In this document: positions 6,767 through 14,031 of the stretch, piece after piece
Layout of the letters: each line of letters starts with the position of its first letter
Numbering within the stretch: position 1 is the first letter of the stretch
From: an uncultured bacterium
GTDB taxonomy: Bacteria > Bacillota_I > Bacilli_A > RFN20 > CAG-826
Reading direction: 5' to 3'
NCBI GenBank assembly: GCA_949290725.1
Contig: CASEST010000041.1
Span: forward strand, 1 to 14,898
Length of the DNA stretch: 14,898 nt
Made by a program: the position numbers and the translations under genes
The notes under the pieces: model-generated
What the model was told of the DNA's origin: nothing
Databases searched by the model: none
What the model saw: the letters and a program-made list of their open reading frames with translations, nothing else

Positions 6767-6803
6767 ATATTTAAATTGTTATATTTAAAAAGGGATATTT
6801 AAA
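6767..6803 (+). repeat. Three direct repeats ATATTTAAA at 14-bp period
   Basis: ATATTTAAA occurs at 6767-6775, 6781-6789 and 6795-6803, so successive copies start exactly 14 bp apart, beginning right after the HAD stop codon. The last copy runs into the nested palindromes. In AT-rich DNA chance is a serious alternative. The constant spacing is what makes it worth listing. Confidence 0.6.
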
Positions 6804-6836
6804 TAAATATCTAACACTATTAGATATTTATTTAAA
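6798..6836. repeat. 17-bp perfect inverted repeat, terminator or operator
   Basis: Arms TTTAAATAAATATCTAA (6798-6814) and TTAGATATTTATTTAAA (6820-6836) are perfectly complementary around the loop CACTA. Nested within are the near-symmetric site GATATTTAAATAAATATC (6794-6811) and another GATATTTA half-site at 6823-6830. It is the only strong hairpin between the HAD gene and cls, so it may end the yigZ operon. However, it is almost all A-T pairs and lacks a trailing T run, and its right arm ends in the -35 box of the cls promoter, which fits an operator equally well. Confidence 0.65.
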
Positions 6837-6859
6837 ATATTCGAATATTAAGATATAAT
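6831..6859 (+). promoter_or_regulatory. Candidate regulated promoter of the cls-ABC operon
   Basis: The -35 box TTTAAA (6831-6836), a 17-bp spacer and a perfect -10 box TATAAT (6854-6859) lie upstream of cls. The predicted start is about 6866, giving a leader of about 94 nt with no Shine-Dalgarno at the cls ATG. The spacer is almost filled by the 14-bp perfect palindrome AATATTCGAATATT (6836-6849), a classical repressor position. Confidence 0.6.
6836..6849. promoter_or_regulatory. Putative operator palindrome AATATTCGAATATT
   Basis: A perfect 14-bp dyad centred between 6842 and 6843, sitting between the -35 and -10 boxes of the candidate cls promoter. A dimeric repressor bound here would block RNA polymerase. 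No regulator gene is adjacent, so the binding protein is unknown. Confidence 0.5.
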
Positions 6860-6946
6860 TTATTTACTTCTTTTAATGAAAAGTTAATAAGTTTATCAAT
6901 TAAAAAACTTGATTTCAATTTATATTTATTAATTATTATTTTAAAT

Positions 6947-6952
6947 TAGAAT
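6947..6952 (+). promoter_or_regulatory. Proximal -10 box TAGAAT, possible leaderless cls start
   Basis: TAGAAT (5/6 match to TATAAT) ends exactly 7 nt before the cls ATG at 6960, the same spacing as at the CPBP and malQ starts. No convincing -35 box is found at 16-18 bp, so this is the weakest of the three leaderless candidates. Confidence 0.35.
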
Positions 6953-6959
6953 ATTAGAT

Positions 6960-8531
6960 ATGGCTTTAAGAAAAAAGAAAAATTTACATTTAAGATTTAT
7001 TTTAACTTTTATTGCTTTTATTATCGAAGTAACTTTATTTATAGTCTTCCTTTTTTTAATATTAAATTTTGAATCTTATCGCTTTTATTTTTTAATTCCT
7101 TTAATTGTTTGTTTTTTATTAAATATCATTCTAGCAATATTTATTCCAAATACAAAAGTAGGAGTAGATTTTAAAGTTTCTTGGTTAGCAGTAGTTTTGC
7201 TTCTCCCTTTTGCTGGGGCAATACTTTATTTAATGTTCGCCCATAAAATTACTACTAAAAGAAGGAAAGAGATTATTAATAATCGAATTCACCATTATTT
7301 AGAAGAATATATTTATTTAGATGATAAAGAGTTAAAGGAAGAATATGCATTAGATAAAGATGCCTATTCTATTTCTAAATATATTTCAAAGTGTGGTTAT
7401 CCACTACATAAAAATAGTAAATTTAATTATTTTGAAAGCGGTGAAGAGGGTTTCCCTTATATCGTCAAAGAATTAAAAAAAGCTAAAAAATTTATCTTTT
7501 TTGAATATTTTATTATCGAAAATGGCGAAATGTTTGATACTCTTTATAATATTTTTAAAGAAAAAGTTAAAGAAGGAGTCGAAGTTTATTTTTTATATGA
7601 TGATGTAGGTACAGCTACTAAAATGCCTTCTTCTTTTTATAAAAAAGTTAGAAAAGATGGGATAAATTGTTATCCATTTAATCGTATTTCTCCAACGATT
7701 AATATTCGTCAAAATTCTCGCGACCATCGTAAGATTATTGTTATTGATGGAGTGATTGGTTTTACTGGTGGGGCGAATATCGCTGATGAATATATTAATA
7801 AAAGGGTCCGCTTTGGTTATTGGAAGGATAATTTTTTAATGATTAAAGGGGAGGCAGTAAATAGTTTAGCATTATCTTTTCTCGTTTCTTATTATATTGC
7901 TTCTAGAAAAGAGTTAGATTTTAATAAATATAGTTATTTTAATAATAAGGAATATTTAGAAAATTCTTATTCACATGAAAAAGAATTTGTTCAACCTTAT
8001 TCTGATTATCCTTTTGATGATGATGATATTTCTCGCGATATTTATTTAAAAATGATTCGTCTTGCTAAAGATTATATCTATCTTTCTACTCCCTATTTAA
8101 TTCCTGATAGCGAATTAGAAAATGCATTAATTACTGCGAGTAAAAGTGGAGTTAAAGTAAAAATTATTACCCCAGGAATTCCTGATAAAAAAATTGTCTA
8201 TCAAGTTACAAAAAGCTTTTATGCTAATTTAATGCTTTCTGGTATTGAAATAATTGAATTTACTCCTGGATTCAATCACGAAAAGACGATTATAGTTGAT
8301 GATAAGATGGCTTTAAGCGGGACGGCCAATTTTGAATTTAGGTCGCTTTATTTACATTTAGAAAATGGTGTTTTTATTTTCAATAACCAAGAAGAATTAA
8401 GGAAGATTAAAAATAGTTTAGAATGGATGATTAATCAAGGAACTTTACAAAAATTAGATAATTATTTAAATGTTTCTTTATTTAGAAGATGGATGTGGTC
8501 ATTATTAAGAATCATCGCTCCATTACTTTAG
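6960..8531 (+). CDS. cls: Cardiolipin synthase (phospholipase D superfamily)
   Basis: A 523-aa membrane enzyme that joins two phosphatidylglycerols into cardiolipin and glycerol. The N-terminus has three hydrophobic segments (about residues 11-35, 43-63, 74-94), the last two forming the PLDc_N-type anchor. Both catalytic HKD motifs are intact: HRKIIVID (His256, Lys258, Asp263) followed by GFTGGANIADEY, and HEKTIIVD (His440, Lys442, Asp447) followed by SGTANFEFRS. Length is slightly above the usual 480-510 aa, partly because of the extra N-terminal helix. The start has no Shine-Dalgarno, and no better in-frame start exists because the anchor begins at once. The TAG stop is the only non-TAA stop in the window. 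It heads an operon with an ABC transporter 19 nt downstream. Confidence 0.94.
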   Translation: MALRKKKNLHLRFILTFIAFIIEVTLFIVFLFLILNFESYRFYFLIPLIVCFLLNIILAIFIPNTKVGVDFKVSWLAVVLLLPFAGAILYLMFAHKITTKRRKEIINNRIHHYLEEYIYLDDKELKEEYALDKDAYSISKYISKCGYPLHKNSKFNYFESGEEGFPYIVKELKKAKKFIFFEYFIIENGEMFDTLYNIFKEKVKEGVEVYFLYDDVGTATKMPSSFYKKVRKDGINCYPFNRISPTINIRQNSRDHRKIIVIDGVIGFTGGANIADEYINKRVRFGYWKDNFLMIKGEAVNSLALSFLVSYYIASRKELDFNKYSYFNNKEYLENSYSHEKEFVQPYSDYPFDDDDISRDIYLKMIRLAKDYIYLSTPYLIPDSELENALITASKSGVKVKIITPGIPDKKIVYQVTKSFYANLMLSGIEIIEFTPGFNHEKTIIVDDKMALSGTANFEFRSLYLHLENGVFIFNNQEELRKIKNSLEWMINQGTLQKLDNYLNVSLFRRWMWSLLRIIAPLL

Positions 8532-8536
8532 TATTT

Positions 8537-8543
8537 GAAAGGG
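8537..8543 (+). promoter_or_regulatory. Shine-Dalgarno of the ABC ATPase
   Basis: GAAAGGG lies 7 nt before the ATG at 8551 in the short gap after cls, supporting that start and efficient translation from the cls transcript. Confidence 0.7.
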
Positions 8544-8550
8544 TCGGATT

Positions 8551-9276
8551 ATGGAAAATATTGATAATAACAAGATAATTGTTAAAAATTTAAGAAAAGT
8601 TTACGGAGATAAAAAGAAAAATGAAGCAGAAATCGTAGCTTTAAATGGGGCTAGTTTTGAAATTAATCGCGGAGAATTAGTTTGCATTTTAGGACCTTCT
8701 GGGGCTGGTAAATCAACTATTTTAAATATCTTAGGCGGAATGGATTTTGCTAGTAGTGGCGATTATTATTTTTTTGGGGAGAATATTACTTTAAAAAAAG
8801 AGAAAGAATTAGCAAAATTTAGAAGAAATCGTATTGGTTTTGTTTTCCAATTTTATAATTTAATGCCTTCTTTAACCGCTTATGAAAATGTATATTTAGC
8901 CTCTTCAATTCATAAGGGAAGCCGCGATCCTAACGAGGTTTTAGAGCTTGTTGGATTAAAGGATCGAAAAAAGAATTTTCCTTCCCAATTAAGTGGTGGC
9001 GAACAACAACGAGTTGCAATTGCCCGTGCTTTAGTTAAGAATCCAGATTTATTATTATGCGATGAACCTACTGGAGCATTAGATTCTAAAACCGGCTCTT
9101 CAATTATGGATTTATTATATAAAGTTGCTAAAGAAGATAATAAAACAGTTATTATCGTTACTCATAATAAAGCAATCAGCGTAATTGCTAATCGTGTTAT
9201 TCGCGTTCAAGATGGCGAAATTGTTTCTAATGAAATTATTTCAAATCCTAAAACAGCTGATGAAATAGAGTGGTAA
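8551..9276 (+). CDS. ABC transporter ATP-binding protein, MacB/LolD type
   Basis: A 241-aa cytosolic ATPase that powers the FtsX-type permease encoded next. It has Walker A GPSGAGKS (residues 48-55), Q-loop Gln100 in FVFQFYNLMPSLTAYENV, signature LSGGEQQRVAIARA (147-160), Walker B LLLCDEPTGALD (167-178, catalytic Glu172) and H-loop His205 (VTHN). The FYNLMPSLTAYENV block and GALDSKTG are typical of the MacB/LolD/FtsE branch, whose members work by mechanotransmission rather than by carrying substrate through a channel. A slightly long N-terminal insertion (KKKNEAE, about 21-27) precedes the first strand. All ATP-site residues are present. Its stop is 4 nt before the permease start, so the two are surely co-translated. 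Confidence 0.96.
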   Translation: MENIDNNKIIVKNLRKVYGDKKKNEAEIVALNGASFEINRGELVCILGPSGAGKSTILNILGGMDFASSGDYYFFGENITLKKEKELAKFRRNRIGFVFQFYNLMPSLTAYENVYLASSIHKGSRDPNEVLELVGLKDRKKNFPSQLSGGEQQRVAIARALVKNPDLLLCDEPTGALDSKTGSSIMDLLYKVAKEDNKTVIIVTHNKAISVIANRVIRVQDGEIVSNEIISNPKTADEIEW

Positions 9277-9280
9277 TTAT

Positions 9281-12046
9281 ATGAGTGAAAGTCGTATTTT
9301 ATTTAAGAAAATGCTGCGAGATTTAATTAGAAATCTCAAACAATTTATTTCAATTATCTTTATTATTGCGACTAGTACTTGTTTATTTATCGGTTTAGAA
9401 GCTAATAGTAAAGAAATTAGAAAAAGGGTTGATGAAGTCTATTTAGAAACTAATATTGCTGATTTATATTTAACAATCTCCCCAGAAATTGAAGAATATC
9501 AAAATAATGAAATAGATGTTGAAAAAATAGATTCATTATTACCTAGTAATTCAGATATAGAAACTAGATTAATGCTTCCTTCTTCAATTAGTGATAAAAC
9601 AACCTATGCTTTAATTTATGATGAGCTTCCTTCTTTGAGTAAGCCTTATGAATTAACAACTTTAGATAATGTTGACGAATCTAATTTTTTCTATGTTGAT
9701 ATTAATTTATTAAATTCTTTTAATGAAGCTAATAATTCTAATTATCAAATTGGCGATACTTTAACTGTTTCTTTAAATTCTTCGACCTTTACTTCTTTAA
9801 TTAATCCAATTATAGAAGATATGAGCGAAGAAGAATTTAATGAAAAATTAAATGATGAAATTGAAAAATTGGGCGATGATGGAACAATGATTTCTTTATT
9901 AATTAGTTTATTAAATTCCTCTAACCCATCTTTATTGAAAGATTCGATGAGCGATATTGTCGCTTTATTATTAAAAGATAATATTAATTTAGATTTAAAA
10001 GTTAACGGGACAATGAAGCATGCTGAAAATATTGAAAATTCAACTTTTTCATCTTCTTCATTTATTCTTTCATCATCTCTTTTTTATAATTCTGTTTTTG
10101 ACTACATCAACAATAATTTGACTGCTGAATTTATTTTTGATTCGCTTGATATATTAAGAAGTCATGATGATGGAAGTAGCGAAGCAATCTTAGATTTAGT
10201 TAATACATATTTAGAATCAAATGAAGATGCGGCTTTAGAGCAATTTGAAACTATTTTTAATAATTTTAAAGATGATCTAAATGATGAAAATAGCGACTTA
10301 TCTCAATTTGTTGACGCTTTCTTCAACCAAATTTTAATTAAATATGGTAGCGATTTATCAATTGAAGAAGAGGAAAGCCTCATCTCATCAATCAAATCTT
10401 ATTTTTCAAATAAAGAAAATGATAATTTATTATTAACTCAAGAAGAAGATGAATTAAGTGGAACAATGGTTGTTGAAAATGATATTACTCAATCAACAAA
10501 ATTAACTTATGTTTTCCCAATTATTTTTTTCGTAGTTGCTATTTTAGTAGTTTTAACTACAATTACCCAAATTATATTAAAAGAGCGAATCGAGATTGGA
10601 ACGATGAAAGCTCTAGGTATCGCAAAAAAGAAAATCTTATGGTTTTATATTGGTTTATTTGCGCTTATTTCCTTTATCGGGACATTATTAGGCTTTATTG
10701 TTGGACCATTAGTAATTCCATTTATCATGAATATTAAATATGAAATCTTATATTCCCTCCCTCCAATTGGCTATTCATTCCCATTTTTAAATGCGCTTTT
10801 AATGCTAATTGTTATTCTTTTATTAATTGGCTTATTGACCTATTTAATTATTCGCCATGAATTAAGCTTAACTCCAGCCCAATCGATGCGTCCAGCATCC
10901 CCTAAATTTAAAGCAAAGAAAATTAAAACGAGTATTAAAAATACTTCCTTAATGATGGCTTTAAGAAATATTCGAGTATATTTTACTAAATCAATTATGG
11001 TTATTATTGGGATTATGGGCTGCACTGGCTTATTAATTTGTGGTTTTGGAATTGAAAATGTCATTGATTATGGAAAGAATGTTGATATCGATAATTTTTA
11101 TGGAAATGATTTAAATCTAACTTATAAAATTTCTCATCCTTATGGCGAAGTCGAGGATTTAATCTTAGAAAAATATGGTGTTCAAATTGAAGAGATAGAA
11201 GAGTTTGGCACCGGGAATGCTCGATTATATAATGATGATAGTTTTGAAGAATCAATGTATTTTTATTTCGATAAAGACTCAAGCTTCTTTAATTATGATG
11301 ATGGAAATGAATGGGATGAAAATGAAGAAATCGGAATCGATGAAGCTAGTGCTAATAAATTAAATTTAAAGATTGGCGATGAATTAACATTCACAATTAA
11401 CGATCAAACTTATAGTAAAAAAATTGGTTATATCTTCTATTCTTTTTCATTAAAAGGAATAGTTATTTATAAGGAATGCGCTGATATTAATTTAAACAAC
11501 ACAACAAATTGCTTTATTAATATTAAGGACGAAGAATTATTAAACGAAATTAAGGAAACTTTAGAAAATGATGAGAGTTTAGGTATCGAAGGGATTGTGA
11601 CTACTCAAGATAATTTGGGCCGAATTGATTCATATATTTCTTCAGTCGAAACAATGACTAATACGATTAAATCATTTGCGATTATTTTAGCGGTTATTGT
11701 TTTAATTAATTTAGCGATTTTAAATTTTAATGAAAGAATTAGAGAGATTGCTACTTTAAAGGTTTTAGGTTTCTCGCGATTTGAGATTGGCCGCAGTTTA
11801 GTTTATGAAATAATGATTTTAACTATTATTGGTTCGCTTTTAGGTTTAGCCTTAGGGCTTCCATTAGAATATTTAACCTTATCAACGAATCAAACCGATT
11901 TAATTTATTGGCATTATTCGGTTTATCCAGCTTCTTATATTATATCAATCTTAATTTCATTACTTACTGCTTTAGTAGTTAATGTCTTTATTTCTTTAAG
12001 AATTAATAAAGTCAAGATGGCTGAATCATTAAAGAGTGTTGAATAA
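9281..12046 (+). CDS. ABC transporter permease with two FtsX domains
   Basis: A 921-aa membrane protein, partner of the preceding ATPase. Predicted topology: TM1 about 21-39; a large outside domain about 40-408, rich in Asp, Glu, Asn and Ser; TM2-4 about 410-432, 453-477 and 503-525 (first FtsX core, with IEIGTMKALGIAKKKI at 437-452); TM5 about 571-590; a second outside domain about 591-796; and TM6-8 about 797-816, 840-862 and 885-906 (second FtsX core, with REIATLKVLGFSRFEIGRSL at 821-840). The repeated TMKALG and TLKVLG couplings mark the two halves that contact the ATPase. Eight helices and two ectodomains resemble MacB/YknZ-like or LolCE-like machines fused into one chain. The substrate is unknown; peptide or lipid export, or control of a cell-wall enzyme, are possible. 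No lipoprotein partner is adjacent. Confidence 0.92.
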   Translation: MSESRILFKKMLRDLIRNLKQFISIIFIIATSTCLFIGLEANSKEIRKRVDEVYLETNIADLYLTISPEIEEYQNNEIDVEKIDSLLPSNSDIETRLMLPSSISDKTTYALIYDELPSLSKPYELTTLDNVDESNFFYVDINLLNSFNEANNSNYQIGDTLTVSLNSSTFTSLINPIIEDMSEEEFNEKLNDEIEKLGDDGTMISLLISLLNSSNPSLLKDSMSDIVALLLKDNINLDLKVNGTMKHAENIENSTFSSSSFILSSSLFYNSVFDYINNNLTAEFIFDSLDILRSHDDGSSEAILDLVNTYLESNEDAALEQFETIFNNFKDDLNDENSDLSQFVDAFFNQILIKYGSDLSIEEEESLISSIKSYFSNKENDNLLLTQEEDELSGTMVVENDITQSTKLTYVFPIIFFVVAILVVLTTITQIILKERIEIGTMKALGIAKKKILWFYIGLFALISFIGTLLGFIVGPLVIPFIMNIKYEILYSLPPIGYSFPFLNALLMLIVILLLIGLLTYLIIRHELSLTPAQSMRPASPKFKAKKIKTSIKNTSLMMALRNIRVYFTKSIMVIIGIMGCTGLLICGFGIENVIDYGKNVDIDNFYGNDLNLTYKISHPYGEVEDLILEKYGVQIEEIEEFGTGNARLYNDDSFEESMYFYFDKDSSFFNYDDGNEWDENEEIGIDEASANKLNLKIGDELTFTINDQTYSKKIGYIFYSFSLKGIVIYKECADINLNNTTNCFINIKDEELLNEIKETLENDESLGIEGIVTTQDNLGRIDSYISSVETMTNTIKSFAIILAVIVLINLAILNFNERIREIATLKVLGFSRFEIGRSLVYEIMILTIIGSLLGLALGLPLEYLTLSTNQTDLIYWHYSVYPASYIISILISLLTALVVNVFISLRINKVKMAESLKSVE

Positions 12047-12076
12047 AAATAGTTCCGATTTAATCGGAACTATTTT
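12046..12076. terminator. Bidirectional terminator between the ABC operon and typA
   Basis: Perfect 15-bp arms AAAATAGTTCCGATT (12046-12060) and AATCGGAACTATTTT (12062-12076) meet around one central T, so in RNA the loop is about 5 nt. The A-rich 5' side and T-rich 3' side give a U tract in both directions. It begins at the last base of the FtsX stop codon and ends one base before the typA stop, ending both convergent operons. Confidence 0.93.
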
Positions 12077-12077
12077 A

Positions 12078-13913
12078 TTAATTATTTTCTAATGCTTTTT
12101 GTTTTGCTTGCCATTTTTTTCTTTCAGCATCATTTAAGATCCTTTTTCTCATTCTAAATGATTTAGGAGTAATTTCAACTAATTCATCGGAATTAATATA
12201 ATCTAAACAAGCTTCTAAAGTTAATTTACGAGGAGTTTTTAAAACAACAGTTTGATCTTTATTAGAAGATCTTTGGTTAGTTAAGTTTTTAGTTAAGCAA
12301 ACATTTACTGATAAATCGGTATCATATTTGTTTTCACCAACAATCATTCCTTCGTATACTTGAACACCTGGAAGAATAAACATAACTCCACGATCTTCAA
12401 CATGCTCAATAGCATAAGGAGTAGCTTGTCCAGTTTGAGTTGCAACTAATACTCCAATTTGTCTTTCGCCAATCTTTCCTTGGGCGATTGGACGATATTC
12501 TTTATAAGTATGGGCAATAATTCCATATCCTCGGGTTAAGGTTAAAAAATTAGTCACGAAGCCAATTAAACCACGAGATGGAATAACATAATTGATTTTA
12601 GTATTAACATCGTTAGCGTCCATATTGATTAATTCAGCATCACGGCTGCCTAAAGAAGTCATAATATCGCCAACATATTCATTAGGTACTTCAATTGATA
12701 AATCTTCATAAGGTTCCATTTTGATTCCATCAACTTCTTTAACAATTACTTCTGGACGAGAAACTTCAATTTCATAACCTTCTCTTCTCATTGTTTCAAT
12801 CAAAATACCTAAATGTAGTTCGCCTCTGCCGCTTACTACCCAAGCTTCTTTATTTGGAACACGATTAACTCTTAAAGAAACATCTTTCTCTTTTTCTTTA
12901 AATAAACGATCCTCGATTTGTCGTGCAGTCAAAAATTTTCCACCGTCTTTACCAGCAAAAGGTGAAGAATTGGTACCAAAAGTCATTTGTAAAGTAGGCT
13001 CATCAATATGTAAAAGTGGAAGTGGTTCAACATTTGTTGAATCACATACAGTTTCTCCAACATTTATATCGGTAAGTCCAGCAAAAGCGACGATATCGCC
13101 AGCCTCAGCTTCTTCAATTTCAACCTTTTTTAAACCAGAATAACCAATTAATTTTAAAATTTTAAAATTGGTTGTTGTTCCATCGACACGAGAACAAGTA
13201 ACACTTTGACCGACTTTGATTTTCCCTCTTTGAATACGACCAATACCCATTCTTCCAACATAGTCATTATAATCTAATAAAGCTGCTTGAACTTGTAATG
13301 GGCCTTCTAGATTAACTTCAGGTTCTGGGATTTCATTAATAATTAAATCAAAAATTGCTTCCATTCCAGGCTTTTGAGTAGATAATGCTGGATCTAAAGA
13401 AGAAGTTCCATTTAAAGCGCTAGTATAAGCGACTTTAAAATCAAGCAAATCTTCAGGAGCATCAAGTTCCATAAAAAGTTGTAAAACTTCATCAACAGCC
13501 TTTTTAGGATTAGCATTTGGACGGTCAACTTTATTGATAATAACCACTGGTTTAACATGAGCTTCTAAAGCTTTTTTTAAAACGAAGCGAGTTTGAGGCA
13601 TTGTTCCTTCAAAGGCATCGACTAAAAGCAAGCAGCCATCGACCATATGCATAATTCTTTCGACTTCACCACCAAAATCAGCGTGGCCTGGAGTATCTAA
13701 AATATTAATTTTATAATCTTTGTATTTTACAGAAGTAGTTTTAGCTAAGATAGTGATTCCTCTTTCTCTTTCGATATCATTACTATCCATAGCGCGATCT
13801 TGTAATTTTTCATTATCTCGTAAGGTATCAGAACATCTTAATAATTGGTTAACTAATGTTGTCTTACCATGGTCAACGTGAGCGATGATTGCGACATTAC
13901 GTAATTTATTCAT
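12078..13913 (-). CDS. typA: Translational GTPase TypA/BipA
   Basis: A 611-aa ribosome-associated GTPase of the EF-G/LepA class, involved in 50S assembly and stress or cold growth in other bacteria. The GTP-binding domain shows G1 HVDHGKTT (residues 12-19), G2 in ERERGITI (48-55), G3 DTPGH (73-77), G4 NKVD (127-130) and G5 TSAL (164-167). Domains resembling EF-G II, III and V follow, with YVIPSRGLIGF and the Gly-rich RGYGIIAHTYKEY stretch typical of TypA. The basic TypA-specific C-terminus ends in RKRILNDAERKKWQAK. Length matches the usual 605-615 aa. The AAGGGGG ribosome site fixes the start. It is transcribed alone, divergent from malQ and convergent with the ABC operon. Confidence 0.97.
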   Translation of the reverse strand: MNKLRNVAIIAHVDHGKTTLVNQLLRCSDTLRDNEKLQDRAMDSNDIERERGITILAKTTSVKYKDYKINILDTPGHADFGGEVERIMHMVDGCLLLVDAFEGTMPQTRFVLKKALEAHVKPVVIINKVDRPNANPKKAVDEVLQLFMELDAPEDLLDFKVAYTSALNGTSSLDPALSTQKPGMEAIFDLIINEIPEPEVNLEGPLQVQAALLDYNDYVGRMGIGRIQRGKIKVGQSVTCSRVDGTTTNFKILKLIGYSGLKKVEIEEAEAGDIVAFAGLTDINVGETVCDSTNVEPLPLLHIDEPTLQMTFGTNSSPFAGKDGGKFLTARQIEDRLFKEKEKDVSLRVNRVPNKEAWVVSGRGELHLGILIETMRREGYEIEVSRPEVIVKEVDGIKMEPYEDLSIEVPNEYVGDIMTSLGSRDAELINMDANDVNTKINYVIPSRGLIGFVTNFLTLTRGYGIIAHTYKEYRPIAQGKIGERQIGVLVATQTGQATPYAIEHVEDRGVMFILPGVQVYEGMIVGENKYDTDLSVNVCLTKNLTNQRSSNKDQTVVLKTPRKLTLEACLDYINSDELVEITPKSFRMRKRILNDAERKKWQAKQKALENN

Positions 13914-13920
13914 ATTTCTT

Positions 13921-13927
13921 CCCCCTT
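13921..13927 (-). promoter_or_regulatory. Shine-Dalgarno of typA
   Basis: On the minus strand AAGGGGG (6/7 to AAGGAGG) lies 7 nt before the ATG at 13913. Of the genes that start a transcript here, this is the only one with a leader and a clear ribosome-binding site. Confidence 0.75.
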
Positions 13928-13943
13928 ATTTTAACCTTGTTTA

Positions 13944-13972
13944 AATATACACTTATTTATTTTGTAAATAAA
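13944..13972 (-). promoter_or_regulatory. Weak candidate promoter of typA
   Basis: On the minus strand -10 TATATT (13944-13949) with a 17-bp spacer and a poor -35 TTTATT (13967-13972). It would give a leader of about 25 nt containing the Shine-Dalgarno. The -35 match is only 3/6 and other AT-rich hexamers nearby could serve. Confidence 0.4.
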
Positions 13973-13976
13973 TAAG
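13952..13976. repeat. 11-bp perfect inverted repeat between typA and malQ
   Basis: Arms CTTATTTATTT (13952-13962) and AAATAAATAAG (13966-13976) surround the 3-nt centre TGT. It covers the spacer and -35 region of the candidate typA promoter and ends 20 bp before the malQ -35 box. Such a position suits an operator for either gene, but the low-complexity sequence makes chance possible. Confidence 0.5.
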
Positions 13977-13995
13977 AAAAATTGACTTTTGTGGC

Positions 13996-14024
13996 TTTAA
14001 AATCTATTTTTGAATTTATATAAT
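13996..14024 (+). promoter_or_regulatory. Promoter of malQ (leaderless)
   Basis: -35 TTTAAA (13996-14001), a 17-bp spacer and a perfect -10 TATAAT (14019-14024), with 7 nt to the ATG at 14032, so transcription should begin at or next to the start codon. A second possible promoter, TTGACT (13982-13987), 17 bp, TATTTT (14005-14010), would start about 15 nt before the ATG. Neither transcript would contain a Shine-Dalgarno. Confidence 0.6.
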
Positions 14025-14031
14025 AATTGAC

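Noticed and set aside
6866..6959. Riboswitch or attenuator in the cls leader
   Set aside because: The stretch is low-complexity AT with only short 5-6-bp stems and no recognisable aptamer or terminator/antiterminator pair.
10840..11282. Two short minus-strand open frames (10840-11064 and 11061-11282)
   Set aside because: Both are antisense to the FtsX-type permease, whose topology continues unbroken through the region.
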